A stretch of DNA of 64,000 bases from Filobacillus milosensis (GTDB lineage: Bacteria > Bacillota > Bacilli > Bacillales > Alkalibacillaceae). The notes beneath the pieces are model-generated. The model ran no database searches, was not told the origin of the DNA, and was given only the letters and a program-made list of their open reading frames with translations. The translations under genes and the position numbers were made by a program. This document shows, piece by piece, positions 9,197-18,431 of this stretch (position 1 is the first letter of the stretch; each line of letters opens with the position of its first letter). The stretch covers positions 186,001 to 250,000 of the forward strand of contig NZ_SOPW01000001.1 of NCBI RefSeq assembly GCF_004402015.1. Direction: 5' to 3'.

Positions 9197-10906
9197 TTAA
9201 TGGGGTTGGGGTATGGAGACTGTAATGGTTGTACCTACACCAACCTCACTTTCTATATCAATGATTCCTTCATGTGCTTCTACAATATGCTTAACGATCG
9301 ATAAACCTAATCCTGTTCCACCTGTTTGTCTACTTCGATCTCGATTTACACGATAAAACCTCTCAAATATTCTATCCTGCTCCTGTTTAGAGATCCCGAT
9401 ACCGGTATCCTTAATTTGTAACTTGGCGTAACCATCTTCTAAAAAACATCTCCAATTGATATGACCATCTTCAGGTGTATATTGAATAGAATTTGAATAT
9501 AAATTTAAAACTAGTTGATAAATTCTATTGTAATCTCCTAGCACCATAAGGTCTTTAGGAACGTCAATTGTTGAGTCTATGTTTTTCTCCTCTAATTTTC
9601 GATCAACAACCAATTTCACTTCATGAATCAATTCATTGGCTGAGAAGTGAGATTTATATAAAGTAAAATCATCTTTCTCAATAGAAGATAAGTCAAGAAG
9701 GTCTTGAATCAAAGTATTTAATCGTTTCGTTTCTTTTTCAATAATACCTAAAAACTTTTTAATTACTTCTTCTTCATGCTGGTTTCCGTCTAATAATGTT
9801 TCGACAAAACCTTGAATAGAAGTGATCGGTGTTCTAAGTTCATGTGAAACGTTTGCAACAAAATCTTTCCGTACGTTCTCAAGCTGTTTAATTTTTGTTA
9901 TGTCATGACAAACCACGACAACCCCTTTCCAGGTTTGGTTATCATTTTTAATTGGCGCTAAATAAACTTCAAAATAATAACCAGTTTCCGTATGAATCGT
10001 AATCTGCTTTTTGCGTTCCATAAAAATAACTTCTTGTAGTGCATCATTTAATTCTTGATGTTTGATCACATCATAATAAACTTCACCTACAAAAGGAGTC
10101 TTTGAAATGAAATTATTGATAAAAGCCTGATTAGCTAGCCGAGTAATTCCCTTTTCATTGATTAATAACAGTCCACTTTCCATGTTATTAACCACCGTTT
10201 TCAATCGATCATTTTGATTCTCATATTTAGAGGTAATATGCTGCAGGTTTCTTGCCAGCATATTAATGGATTGACTTAATTCCGAAACAATTCCATATGG
10301 TGCATCTTGAATTCGTGCATTATAATTACCCTTAGCTAATTCAGAAGCAGTTTCTGAAGCCTTCTGTATTGGTGTAACGTAATTTTCATATATTCGATTA
10401 CCTAAACCCCATATGAACACACCGACCAAAAGCGCTAAACTAATAATAATTGACCAAATCGTTGTATTTAAATATTTAACAGGAACAGGCTCAGAAATGA
10501 CAACTAATGAAATTTCTTCACCCACATTCTTTGTTTGAACTAACCTGGAGTCCATTTGCTCAACTTCGTCCTGCTGCAAATTTCGTTGTAATGTTTTAGT
10601 GAGTAAAGCTGTTTCTGAAGATGAAAACGTATGTAAATATTCCTGTGTGTTTCGATTCAGTACAACAACATCTATTGGAAAAGACGTATTGTAATTCTCC
10701 AATTGATTCTGAAGTTCATCGGTAGATGCCTCATCCAGCTTTATATCTGAAGCAACAAAGTTGGCATCATACTCCAGTTGTTCTTCGTAGGCTTGAACGA
10801 CATAATGTCTCGCCACTTGAACAAAAATTAACCCCAGTATTAGTATAAAAACCATACTGATAACGACATATATAATTAATGTTTTGCGATCACTAAGACC
10901 TTTCAT
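9197..10906 (-). CDS. phoR: Sensor histidine kinase PhoR (phosphate starvation)
   Basis: This 569-aa membrane kinase has a transmembrane helix at about 9-28, an extracytoplasmic domain (30-145), a second membrane helix (about 150-170), a HAMP linker, a PAS domain (about 235-330), the HisKA box VANVSHELRTPITS with the phospho-accepting His, and a HATPase_c domain with DTGIGISKQEQ and GGTGLGLSIVKH. The arrangement matches B. subtilis PhoR, which controls the Pho regulon. It starts 2 nt after the phoP stop codon and is followed by polA, as in B. subtilis. Specificity is inferred from synteny with polA and mutM. Confidence 0.93.
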   Translation of the reverse strand: MKGLSDRKTLIIYVVISMVFILILGLIFVQVARHYVVQAYEEQLEYDANFVASDIKLDEASTDELQNQLENYNTSFPIDVVVLNRNTQEYLHTFSSSETALLTKTLQRNLQQDEVEQMDSRLVQTKNVGEEISLVVISEPVPVKYLNTTIWSIIISLALLVGVFIWGLGNRIYENYVTPIQKASETASELAKGNYNARIQDAPYGIVSELSQSINMLARNLQHITSKYENQNDRLKTVVNNMESGLLLINEKGITRLANQAFINNFISKTPFVGEVYYDVIKHQELNDALQEVIFMERKKQITIHTETGYYFEVYLAPIKNDNQTWKGVVVVCHDITKIKQLENVRKDFVANVSHELRTPITSIQGFVETLLDGNQHEEEVIKKFLGIIEKETKRLNTLIQDLLDLSSIEKDDFTLYKSHFSANELIHEVKLVVDRKLEEKNIDSTIDVPKDLMVLGDYNRIYQLVLNLYSNSIQYTPEDGHINWRCFLEDGYAKLQIKDTGIGISKQEQDRIFERFYRVNRDRSRQTGGTGLGLSIVKHIVEAHEGIIDIESEVGVGTTITVSIPQPH

Positions 10907-10908
10907 AG

Positions 10909-11595
10909 TTACCCCTCAAGTTTATAACCAATTCCTCTAACCGTTTTAATTAAAGTTGGCTTTTTTGGTTGATCTTCTAGTTTTTCTCTGAGGTGACTAA
11001 CATGTACATCAACAATTCTTGTATCTCCAATAAAGTCAAAATCCCAAACATCCTGCAGAAGAATTTCACGTTTAACAGGTTTGTTAATTCGCTCTGCTAA
11101 ATATAATAACAATTCGAATTCTTTTTTAGTAAATTCCACAGGCTGCTCTTTTTTAAAGACTTCATATGTTTCTTTATTGATCGATATATCCTTAAATGCA
11201 ATAATATCTTGAGACTCGCTTGTGTTAGGTTGAGAACGTCTTAAGACTGCACGGATTCTGGCATTTAGCTCTTTAGGGCTAAACGGTTTAGTAATATAAT
11301 CATCAGCACCCACGTCTAAACCTGTAATTTTGTCTTCTTCTTCACCTTTTGCAGTAAGCATAATGATTGGAACCTGAACGCCCATTTGACGTAATTTTTC
11401 GCATACTTCTAACCCGTTCATATTAGGCAACATTAAATCTAACAGGATTAAATCAAATGTATTCTGGTTAGCTAAATTTAAAGCTGACTCACCATCATGA
11501 GCAACGACGGTTTGATACCCTTCTTGCACTAAGTTGTAATCAATTAATGTGGAAATAGATTCTTCATCATCTACTATAAGAATGCGATAATCCAA
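10909..11595 (-). CDS. phoP: Response regulator PhoP (OmpR family)
   Basis: The receiver domain begins MDYRILIVDDEES with the phospho-acceptor Asp53 in LLDLMLP and the conserved Lys in ITKPFSPKEL. A winged-helix DNA-binding domain follows (about 130-228), ending DVHVSHLREKLEDQ and IKTVRGIGYKLEG. The start chosen is TTG at 11593-11595, 9 nt after AGGAG; the upstream in-frame TTG abuts that ribosome binding site. It forms an operon with phoR. In B. subtilis the upstream neighbour is mdh, but here about 20 kb of other genes separate them. Confidence 0.92.
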   Translation of the reverse strand: MDYRILIVDDEESISTLIDYNLVQEGYQTVVAHDGESALNLANQNTFDLILLDLMLPNMNGLEVCEKLRQMGVQVPIIMLTAKGEEEDKITGLDVGADDYITKPFSPKELNARIRAVLRRSQPNTSESQDIIAFKDISINKETYEVFKKEQPVEFTKKEFELLLYLAERINKPVKREILLQDVWDFDFIGDTRIVDVHVSHLREKLEDQPKKPTLIKTVRGIGYKLEG

Positions 11596-11662
11596 TATCC
11601 CCAACTCCTAGTCTCGTCTTTTGCTTATATCATATCTGTTTTCATACGGTTTGAAAAGAAAA

Positions 11663-13705
11663 CTAAGTTTTTAAATGCCTGATTGCTTCACTCACATCTA
11701 TCGTTGGTTTCTGACAAGCGAAATTTTCACAAACATATATGGTAGTTTGATCATCCATAGACCGATAACCTTCTATAAAGTACGCCAAGTCAGCAATGTT
11801 TTCATTACTTTGGGTAACGTGCCAAGTTATTTGAGGCAGAAATTGATTAGCCTTAAACTCCATAAGTTGTTTATAAGTCTCATCATTCGTTGGACTAATA
11901 GCGACCACTTCTTTTGAAGGGAACTCTGTCATCATCAAACTATTTAAAAAGAACGTACTCCCTTGTGGAATTCTTGAAAGAGCTGGATAAAAAACTCGAT
12001 ATTGATCCTCTACACAATCAGCGTATTTACTTTCTCCTGTTAAGCTGGCTAACCTAGATAACACGACAGTTGCAACACTGTTACCAGAAGGTGTAGCCCC
12101 ATCATGAACATCTTTTTCATTAGCGATTAGCTGTTCGCTGTCTGAGCCTGAAAAGTAAAACCCTCCATGCTCTTGATCCCAAAATAAATGAATTAAATCA
12201 TCAGCCAGCTTTTTGGCTTGTTTTAAATATTTTATTTCAAACGTCGTGTCGTAAAGTTCCAAATAAGCCCAAATTAAATAAGCATAATCATCTAAATAAC
12301 CTTTGAACTTCACATCCCCCTCACGATAACGCGCCATAACTCGGCCATCTAAGATCAGCTTTTCCTCTACAAATTGAATGGCTTTTTCAGCCATATTAAT
12401 ATAATCCTCATTTCGAAAAACTTGTCCGGCTTTAGCTAGTGCCGCAATCATCATTGCATTCCATGAAGTTAACGTTTTATCATCTAAATGAGGATAAACT
12501 CTTTCTTCACGCTTTGCTAATAACTTTTGACGTGCTTGTTCTAACTTTTCATTTAAATGTTCTTGTGAAAGATTATAGTCTTTAGCAACCTGACCCATAT
12601 CCGTTTTAATCAAATTTGGAATGTTCTTACCATGAAAATTACCTTCTGTTGTGATGTTATAAGTTTCAGTATATAAATCAGCCAATTCTTCTCCTAGAAA
12701 CTCATAAATTTCTCTACGCCCCCAAATATAATACATACCTTCTTTACCTTCTGAATCTGCATCAATGGCTGAATAAAATGCGCCTTCAGTACTTGTCATT
12801 TCCTTTGAAACAAATTCTATAATCTGTTCACTGATACTTTTATAAGATTCATTACCAGTCAGTTGAAAAGCTTCAGTATATGCGATTAGTAAAAGCGCTT
12901 GATCATATAACATTTTTTCAAAATGGGGAACAAGCCATTCTTCATCTGTTGAATACCTTGTAAAACCAAAACCAATATGATCATAAAGACCACCTTTCGC
13001 CATCGCATTTAATGTCTTTTCCACCATCTGTTTAGCTAACGTTTTGCCAGTTTGATGATAATAACGCATTAAGAACATTAAATTATGGGGCTGTGGGAAT
13101 TTTGGTGCTCCTTCAAAACCACCGTAAATGGTATCAAACGTCTTTCCCAATTCATGAAAGGCTTGATGAGTCACTTCTTTTGATGTACGTTCTTTACCCT
13201 TTTTAAAAATAACTTGATTTAATGATTTTTGTACGCTTGCTGTGACTTCTTCTATCTGTCCCGGATCATTATGATATGTATCTGATAAATGTCGAATAAC
13301 ATCTTTAAAGCCGGGCAATCCATACTTACTTTCCTTTGGGAAATAAATGCCCGCATAGAAAGGGATCTGTTCTGGCGTCATAAAAATACTTAACGGCCAA
13401 CCGCCATGCCCGGTCATTCGTTGACACACTTTCATATAAATCGCATCGATGTCTGGTCTCTCTTCACGATCAACTTTAATGGAGACAAAATGCTTATTTA
13501 AAAGTTCTGCAACTTGTTCATCTTCAAATGATTCTCGTTCAAACACATGACACCAATGGCATGTCGAATAACCGATACTTAAGAAAACAGGTTTATTTTC
13601 CTTTTTAGCTTTTTCAAAAGCTTCATCTCCCCAAGGATACCAGTCCACAGGATTGTTTTTATGCTGTAATAAATAAGGTGATTTTTCATATTGAAGGCGA
13701 TTCAT
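11663..13705 (-). CDS. YyaL-like thioredoxin-domain protein (DUF255)
   Basis: This 680-aa protein starts with a thioredoxin-fold domain (about 1-165, DUF255) containing [13 protein letters not shown] and [18 protein letters not shown], the family's CxxC-type motif. An alpha/alpha six-barrel region of the glycosidase or N-acylglucosamine epimerase kind follows (about 200-600). The family (human SPATA20, B. subtilis YyaL) is widespread, but its biochemical function is not established. It is followed by phoP on the same strand with no clear terminator between them. The ATG follows GGAAGTG. No signal peptide is seen, so it is probably cytoplasmic. Confidence 0.88.
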   Translation of the reverse strand: MNRLQYEKSPYLLQHKNNPVDWYPWGDEAFEKAKKENKPVFLSIGYSTCHWCHVFERESFEDEQVAELLNKHFVSIKVDREERPDIDAIYMKVCQRMTGHGGWPLSIFMTPEQIPFYAGIYFPKESKYGLPGFKDVIRHLSDTYHNDPGQIEEVTASVQKSLNQVIFKKGKERTSKEVTHQAFHELGKTFDTIYGGFEGAPKFPQPHNLMFLMRYYHQTGKTLAKQMVEKTLNAMAKGGLYDHIGFGFTRYSTDEEWLVPHFEKMLYDQALLLIAYTEAFQLTGNESYKSISEQIIEFVSKEMTSTEGAFYSAIDADSEGKEGMYYIWGRREIYEFLGEELADLYTETYNITTEGNFHGKNIPNLIKTDMGQVAKDYNLSQEHLNEKLEQARQKLLAKREERVYPHLDDKTLTSWNAMMIAALAKAGQVFRNEDYINMAEKAIQFVEEKLILDGRVMARYREGDVKFKGYLDDYAYLIWAYLELYDTTFEIKYLKQAKKLADDLIHLFWDQEHGGFYFSGSDSEQLIANEKDVHDGATPSGNSVATVVLSRLASLTGESKYADCVEDQYRVFYPALSRIPQGSTFFLNSLMMTEFPSKEVVAISPTNDETYKQLMEFKANQFLPQITWHVTQSNENIADLAYFIEGYRSMDDQTTIYVCENFACQKPTIDVSEAIRHLKT

Positions 13706-13810
13706 ACGAACACTTCCTTTCTAGTTTTAATATAAACGATATAGACTATTTCAAACAAATGAATTGGTTTTAATATAGGCTATATAATTTTGCAGTTGAT
13801 TCTGTGAATC

Positions 13811-14105
13811 GCTACAGGCGGACGCTTTCCGCGGGCACGGCCACAACGAAGGTACATCAATGAAAAATCTCCATTGCACCTTTGCACTGAGGAAGCCTAC
13901 TTCGAAGCATTCCTAGAAGACGCAGGTGCATCCCACGTGATTTTCGGCTCTTGCTGTTCCCGCGAAGAGCTGGACGCTCAAGTGTCGACGTTGGCCACAA
14001 AAGCTACTTGCTTTACTTCTTTGCGTTATTTTGCGCCGAGTAACCGCAGGCGCAGGACGTGGCCGCTTTTAGTCGACCAGGAGTCGCCGACTTTCGCTTT
14101 TCGTA
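13811..14105. repeat. GC-rich interspersed repeat, long copy
   Basis: This segment is visibly richer in G and C than its surroundings. It shares, in the same order and orientation, GACGCTTTCCGCGGG, GTGATTTTCGGCTC and CAGGAGTCGCC with the second copy at 51319-51466. It contains nested inverted repeats: TGCACCT (13875-13881) with AGGTGCA (13924-13930), and GGCCACAACG (13839-13848) with CGTTGGCC (13989-13996). Elements of this kind recur between genes in Bacillaceae genomes as I remember them; I cannot name a formal family. Confidence 0.65.
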
Positions 14106-14159
14106 AAAAATATCTATATATCATTTCTCTAATTTATCAACATTAAACATAAAAATCGT

Positions 14160-14203
14160 CTTAATAAAAATGTCTTGAGAATCTGTTTAGACTCTCAAGA
14201 CAT
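14160..14203 (-). terminator. Terminator of the DUF3892 gene
   Basis: The perfect 11-bp stem ATGTCTTGAGA/TCTCAAGACAT (14170-14180 and 14193-14203) is followed on the minus strand by TTTTTATT, just downstream of the stop codon at 14218. Confidence 0.85.
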
Positions 14204-14217
14204 GTTCATCACTTTAT

Positions 14218-14451
14218 TTAAAAGCTTTGTAAATTATCTAAGTTATTAGAAGGATCTCCATCTGCATTTCCACGAATCACTGGTCTTCCATTTCTGGCTT
14301 CACCAATATTTACGCCTTCAATCGTTCCATTTTGCACTTCTGCTAAAGCTTGTTCATAATCCAGTTCTCGCCCACTTGACGTTTTAAAATGTGTGATGTC
14401 ACCATCGCCATCTTTTCTTACAGCAACGAATGTTTCTTGATTCACTTTCAT
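14218..14451 (-). CDS. DUF3892 family small protein
   Basis: This 77-aa acidic protein has the DUF3892 pattern: an N-terminal ETFVAVRKDGDGDITHFKTS, then GRELDYEQALAEVQNGTIEG and a C-terminal DGDPSNNLDNLQSF. The family is common in Bacilli and its function is unknown. The start is uncertain: AAAGGAAGGTG stands very close to the ATG at 14449-14451 and at better spacing from the GTG two codons later, so the true N-terminus may be MNQETFVAV. It is transcribed away from the Nudix gene, with a shared intergenic promoter region of about 120 bp. Confidence 0.8.
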   Translation of the reverse strand: MKVNQETFVAVRKDGDGDITHFKTSSGRELDYEQALAEVQNGTIEGVNIGEARNGRPVIRGNADGDPSNNLDNLQSF

Positions 14452-14573
14452 CACCTTCCTTTAATCTTAAGATGTGATTATTTATAAAACTTATACATTT
14501 ATTAAAAATCGATTTAGGTAAATTATCAAAATTATGTTATAATTTCTACCTAATTTGTAAAGGGGGATCATTC

Positions 14574-15035
14574 ATGGACGCAACATTCAAAATGGATCAA
14601 ATGGTCTTTAATTACCGAGTTGCTGGTGTATGCATCGAAGATAACCATGTGCTCATACATAAACAAGCCAAAGACCATCATTGGGCCTTACCAGGTGGAA
14701 GAGTTGAAGTATTAGAAGATTCTAAATCTGGAATTGTAAGAGAAATGGCTGAAGAATTGAACATTGAATGTAAAGTAGACCGACTATTATGGTTTACAGA
14801 AAATTTCTTTGAATATAAATATAGAAACTTTCATGAAATTGGTTTATTTTATTTGCTATCAACTGTCAGAGAGCATTTTCAAAAAGGTCCTTTTTTTAGC
14901 GAAGAAGGAGACCATTTAGTGTATGAATGGGTGCACATAGATGAACTTCACAAAATTAATCTATACCCAATGTTTTTAAGAACTGAACTGCAAAAATTAC
15001 CGACTAACATGGAACATATAATTATTAATCAATAG
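14574..15035 (+). CDS. Nudix hydrolase
   Basis: This 153-aa single-domain protein carries the Nudix box GGRVEVLEDSKSGIVREMAE continuing into ELNI, which matches GX5EX7REUXEEXGU except for Asn at the penultimate Gly. Family members cleave a nucleoside diphosphate linked to another group; the substrate cannot be told from sequence. The ATG follows AAAGGGGGAT. The gene is monocistronic, between a divergent DUF3892 gene and a shared bidirectional terminator. Confidence 0.88.
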   Translation: MDATFKMDQMVFNYRVAGVCIEDNHVLIHKQAKDHHWALPGGRVEVLEDSKSGIVREMAEELNIECKVDRLLWFTENFFEYKYRNFHEIGLFYLLSTVREHFQKGPFFSEEGDHLVYEWVHIDELHKINLYPMFLRTELQKLPTNMEHIIINQ

Positions 15036-15045
15036 ATACACAATA

Positions 15046-15079
15046 ACCCTGCAACCACATTAAAGTTGCAGGGTGTTTT
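15046..15079 (+). terminator. Bidirectional terminator between the Nudix gene and splB
   Basis: The 10-bp stem ACCCTGCAAC/GTTGCAGGGT (15046-15055 and 15065-15074) with a 9-nt loop lies between two convergent stop codons. GTTTTA follows it on the plus strand. Confidence 0.8.
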
Positions 15080-16106
15080 AAGTAAAATATTCAAACTTCG
15101 CTTCAGGGAAGTAATAATTTAAATAATCACCTAAAGTCTGTTTCATATCCTCTTGTTCTTCGTTTGTATAAACATATTTCCATATTCCGTATTTTCCCCA
15201 CTTAGGCTTACGTTTAGCTTCATCAAGCTCAAGTTTGGTCATAGGGTAATTCTTTTCAATGGTTTTCTTAGCTGGTTTAGTAAAGCGATGTTGAATAAAC
15301 TCGAATGTTAAATCTTTTGTTGCATGTCTTGGTAATAAGGCTTCCAGCTTTTCAAACATCACTTTATAGCCTTCCTTCCAACCCTCATGCAAATAAATTG
15401 GAGCAACAATAAAGCCTAGCGGATAGCCAGCTTCAGCAACTTTTCTAGCTGCTTCCAAACGGTCATCTAATTTAGACGTGCCGGGTTCAAAGTATTTAAT
15501 CACATAATCAGCATTAATGCTAAATCTAAACCTTGTTCTTCCATTATGTTTTGCATCTAATAAGTGATCCACATGAGCAAACTTTGTCACAAAACGTAAT
15601 CGTCCCAAATCTGATTCACCAAAATATTCAATGGCTCGTTTTAACGAATGAGTTAAATGGTCTATTCCTACAATATCAGATGTACAGGATGCCTCGAACC
15701 GAGTAATTTCAGGTGCACGCTCTTGCATGTATTGCTCTGCCTTCTCAAGTACCTCTTCTACATTGACATATGTTCTAATGTAGGGTTTACTTCCCATGGT
15801 TGTTTGCAAATAACAATAATGACAATGCCCCATACAACCGGTAGCTAAAGGTATCGCATATTCAGCCGAGGGTTTTGAAGTATCGAATTTCAACGTTTTT
15901 CTTAAACCAACCACCAAGGTTGATTTAGCTACTCGGTATTGTTGAAAATGGTTTTCTCCTGGCAAATTCCGAATGTGATTATGAGATGTTGTTTCTCTAA
16001 TTTCGATTCCCATTTTTTCAAATTTACTTATTAATTCTTTTCCAAGGGAATATTCCAATGCTTTGGGCTCTACATATACGAGCTCCGGAACAAACGGCTT
16101 AACCAT
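15078..16106 (-). CDS. splB: Spore photoproduct lyase
   Basis: This radical-SAM enzyme repairs 5-thyminyl-5,6-dihydrothymine (spore photoproduct) in germinating spores. With the ATG at 16104-16106 (after AGGAG) the protein is 342 aa. It shows the cluster cysteines Cys91, Cys95 and Cys98 in GCMGHCHYCYLQT and the hydrogen-donor Cys141 in FEASCTSDIVG. These positions agree with the numbering reported for the B. subtilis enzyme. The start overlaps the splA stop by 8 nt, so translation is coupled. A longer upstream frame exists but runs inside splA and has no ribosome binding site. Confidence 0.96.
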   Translation of the reverse strand: MVKPFVPELVYVEPKALEYSLGKELISKFEKMGIEIRETTSHNHIRNLPGENHFQQYRVAKSTLVVGLRKTLKFDTSKPSAEYAIPLATGCMGHCHYCYLQTTMGSKPYIRTYVNVEEVLEKAEQYMQERAPEITRFEASCTSDIVGIDHLTHSLKRAIEYFGESDLGRLRFVTKFAHVDHLLDAKHNGRTRFRFSINADYVIKYFEPGTSKLDDRLEAARKVAEAGYPLGFIVAPIYLHEGWKEGYKVMFEKLEALLPRHATKDLTFEFIQHRFTKPAKKTIEKNYPMTKLELDEAKRKPKWGKYGIWKYVYTNEEQEDMKQTLGDYLNYYFPEAKFEYFT

Positions 16107-16356
16107 ACAAATTCTCCTGATCTGCATCTCCAAAATAAAATTCATAAGCTTCATTAGCTTCTGCTTCACTACTAAAAATAGCTACTTGATCGTTCAAAGG
16201 ATAATAAGTGTCATACAAGAAAAGGGCCAATTCTCCTTCTTCTTCAGGATGTTCAACAACTGCTGCCTGTTGAATTTGAGCTACATCCTGTGTATGGGGA
16301 TTACGGTACATGACATAAACAATGTTACCAGGCTGGTATTCTTCGTTTAATTCCAT
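16099..16356 (-). CDS. splA: SplA, regulator of spore photoproduct lyase
   Basis: This 85-aa protein starts MELNEEYQPGNIVYVMYRNP, the SplA family N-terminus, and its stop overlaps the splB start. In B. subtilis SplA is a negative regulator of the sigma-G-dependent splAB operon and has been compared with TRAP. The ATG at 16354-16356 stands 8 nt after GGAGG. Its upstream region is unusual: only about 20 nt separate the hairpin at 16378-16409 from the ribosome binding site, so any private promoter must overlap that hairpin or lie in the end of the copper-storage gene. Confidence 0.88.
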   Translation of the reverse strand: MELNEEYQPGNIVYVMYRNPHTQDVAQIQQAAVVEHPEEEGELALFLYDTYYPLNDQVAIFSSEAEANEAYEFYFGDADQENLYG

Positions 16357-16369
16357 ATTTACAACCTCC

Positions 16370-16409
16370 AATATAAAAATGGTACAAGCTACTATTAGCC
16401 TGTACCATT
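16370..16409 (-). terminator. Terminator or attenuator between the copper-storage gene and splA
   Basis: On the minus strand AATGGTACAGGCTA pairs with TAGCTTGTACCATT across a 4-nt loop, apart from one mismatch, and is followed by TTTTTAT. It lies directly after the Csp-like gene and directly before the splA ribosome binding site. Confidence 0.8.
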
Positions 16410-16418
16410 AAGTATTTT

Positions 16419-16763
16419 TTATCCTGCCATGTTACGACACTGTTGCGCACATTCACGACAAATTTGAGCACACTCTTTACAATGTGTATCTTGCATATTT
16501 TCACATTCCATAGCGCACTGTTCACAAACTTGAGCACACACTCCACACAGACTTGTAGAAAAAGCACTATTACGTGACATATATTGAGCAGCTTGCCCAC
16601 AAATCTCTGCACAGTCATTTAATGTTTGTATACATTTTACACGAGCTTGTACATCAGGTTCTTGTAAACATGTTGTATAACATTCTTCACATGCCCTTAA
16701 ACATTTCAAACAAGCCTCAATACAAGCATCCATATTGGTTGGTGATTGTGATAATACTCCCAT
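16419..16763 (-). CDS. Cys-rich four-helix-bundle copper-binding protein (Csp-like)
   Basis: This 114-aa protein resembles the copper storage proteins and DUF326 proteins, which fold as four-helix bundles whose core is lined with Cys thiols that bind many Cu(I) ions. More than fifteen Cys occur in CxxxC and CxxC spacing, for example ACIEACLKCLRACEECYTTC and HCKECAQICRECAQQC, with Met and His at the ends. There is no signal peptide, so it is probably a cytosolic Cu(I) store. The ATG (16761-16763) follows AAAGGAG at 8 nt. It is divergent from the multicopper oxidase gene across about 140 bp. Confidence 0.88.
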   Translation of the reverse strand: MGVLSQSPTNMDACIEACLKCLRACEECYTTCLQEPDVQARVKCIQTLNDCAEICGQAAQYMSRNSAFSTSLCGVCAQVCEQCAMECENMQDTHCKECAQICRECAQQCRNMAG

Positions 16764-16850
16764 AGATTCATCTCCTTTGTAATTGATCAAGAATTATACT
16801 GTCCAAATCCATTTGATTTATTTAACTAGTTTCCTAAATTCTTAATTGAA

Positions 16851-16890
16851 ATTGCACAAATTCTGCATAAATCTTGGGTATAAACTAATT
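16851..16890 (+). promoter_or_regulatory. Predicted copper-island operator upstream of the multicopper oxidase
   Basis: ATTGCACAAATTCTGCATAA holds two TGCA half-sites exactly 11 bp apart (853 and 864 of the 16-kb block), followed by TTGGGTA at 16874-16880. The same arrangement with identical spacing precedes the permease gene at 26580, and a weaker version precedes the lipoprotein gene at 26306. An 11-bp direct repeat is typical of OmpR/PhoB-family regulators. Assignment to the island's own response regulator is inference. Confidence 0.55.
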
Positions 16891-16906
16891 GAGGAGGGAC
16901 TAGAAT

Positions 16907-18409
16907 ATGAAGAAAAAATTAATAGGATTTATATTCATAGCAGCTTTATTATTTATAGGATATTTCTCATCCAATTGGTTCTTTGAAACAGGTAAAGGTC
17001 AACCTAACATTATTAATGGTGAAACAAGTATAGTTGATTTAAATAATAATGACTTTAGTAATAAAAATGTAACTGAATACAACTTAAAAGCTGAAGAAGT
17101 TACATGGTCGATTGATCAAGGTAAAAAAGTTAGCGCATGGACATATAACGGCAAGGTCCCTGGTGAACCTCTGAGAGTTACAGAAGGTGATGTCTTAAAA
17201 GTAAACCTAAACAACGAGTTGGATGTACCGGTGACCATTCATTGGCACGGAGTGGTTTTGCCCAATGCCATGGATGGAGTACCTGATTTAACTCAAGAGG
17301 CCGTGCAACCTGGAGAGTCTATTACTTATGAATTTGCCGCTGAACATCCAGGTACATATTGGTACCACTCACATAAACAAAGTTCGATCCAGGTTGATAA
17401 AGGATTATACGGATCTTTAGTAGTAGAAGAAAAAGGTAACAATCAATCAGAACAAAATGAACAAATACTGATACTTGATGAGTGGTCTACTGATGGTGAG
17501 CGTGAAAGTATTACCAATATGCCTGGTATGATGATGGGAAGTATGAACGGAGACGGGGAAGCCGACACCAAACAAATGTACGACACCTATACAGTCAACG
17601 GAAAATCAGGTGATAGTGTAAAACCAATTGTTATAAAAGAAGGAGAAAAGTCTAGATTTCGTATCATTAATGCAGGTTATCAAGTACACAAATTAAAATT
17701 CCCCAAAGATACTGTTAAAGTATTAGCATATGATGCTGCAAAAACAATGAATCAAAAAGAATCCTATAATATTGTTGAAATAGCTCCAGGTGAGCGTGTT
17801 GATTTAGAAGTAACAAATAATCAGTCTAATCCATGGTTCGTTAATGACGTTACAGAAAAAGAAAAAGGTAAAGCAAACGTCAACATTCCAATTGTTACTG
17901 ACGAAAATGCAGATTATTCAAATGTAAATCCAAATAATAATACTCAGGGCTCAAAAATTGATGGAACGGCAATAGGTAGTGAACAGCTCATATTTGATCA
18001 GACGCCAACTGACCCTGATGTTAACTATGTAATGGACTTAAGTATGGGGATGAATATGGGAGAAGGTATGGTGTTTCAAATTAACAATGAAATATACCCA
18101 GACACACCACCTATACAAGTGGAAGAAGGAGATATCGTAAAGGTAGAAGTAAAAAATAATGGACGTTTAAATCATCCGATGCATTTACATGGACATCGTT
18201 TCCAAGTGGTATCTAAAAATGGTAAATCCTTTAAAAATCCAATGGTAAAAGACTTAATTAATGTTAAACCTGGTGAAACGTTTGAAATTTATTTTAAGGC
18301 AGATAATAAAGGTGAATGGTTATTTCATTGTCATGACAATAATCATGCTGATCGAGGTATGATTACCATTGTCGATTATAAAAGTGTATTTTCACCCTTT
18401 GTGGAATAA
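16907..18409 (+). CDS. Multicopper oxidase, membrane-anchored
   Basis: This 500-aa laccase-like oxidase has an N-terminal hydrophobic segment (about 5-24) that acts as an anchor or signal without an obvious lipobox or cleavage site. Copper motifs are complete: HWHG (112-115), HSH (154-156), HPMHLHGH (423-430) and HCHDNNHADRGM (474-485), with Met485 as the likely axial type-1 ligand. Met-rich stretches at about 205-213 and 375-385 (MDLSMGMNMGEGM) resemble the extra Cu(I)-binding region of CueO. The likely role is oxidation of Cu(I) to Cu(II) outside the membrane. A GGAGGG ribosome binding site precedes the ATG. Confidence 0.92.
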   Translation: MKKKLIGFIFIAALLFIGYFSSNWFFETGKGQPNIINGETSIVDLNNNDFSNKNVTEYNLKAEEVTWSIDQGKKVSAWTYNGKVPGEPLRVTEGDVLKVNLNNELDVPVTIHWHGVVLPNAMDGVPDLTQEAVQPGESITYEFAAEHPGTYWYHSHKQSSIQVDKGLYGSLVVEEKGNNQSEQNEQILILDEWSTDGERESITNMPGMMMGSMNGDGEADTKQMYDTYTVNGKSGDSVKPIVIKEGEKSRFRIINAGYQVHKLKFPKDTVKVLAYDAAKTMNQKESYNIVEIAPGERVDLEVTNNQSNPWFVNDVTEKEKGKANVNIPIVTDENADYSNVNPNNNTQGSKIDGTAIGSEQLIFDQTPTDPDVNYVMDLSMGMNMGEGMVFQINNEIYPDTPPIQVEEGDIVKVEVKNNGRLNHPMHLHGHRFQVVSKNGKSFKNPMVKDLINVKPGETFEIYFKADNKGEWLFHCHDNNHADRGMITIVDYKSVFSPFVE

Positions 18410-18431
18410 ATTGGTGAAGGAGTGATTTTAA

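Larger units (their letters stand above)
13706..14217. other. Intergenic stretch of 512 bases holding a GC-rich repeat and a terminator
   Basis: No convincing gene lies here. The part next to 13705 is AT-rich and should carry the promoter of the YyaL-like gene. The part from about 13811 to 14105 is a GC-rich repeat element, listed separately, and the right end carries the terminator of the DUF3892 gene. An open frame at 13874-14146 lies wholly inside the repeat and has no ribosome binding site. Confidence 0.75.

Noticed and set aside
13874-14146. Open frame of 90 codons on the plus strand
   Set aside because: It lies entirely inside the GC-rich repeat, has no ribosome binding site, and its product resembles nothing; the frame is a by-product of base composition.
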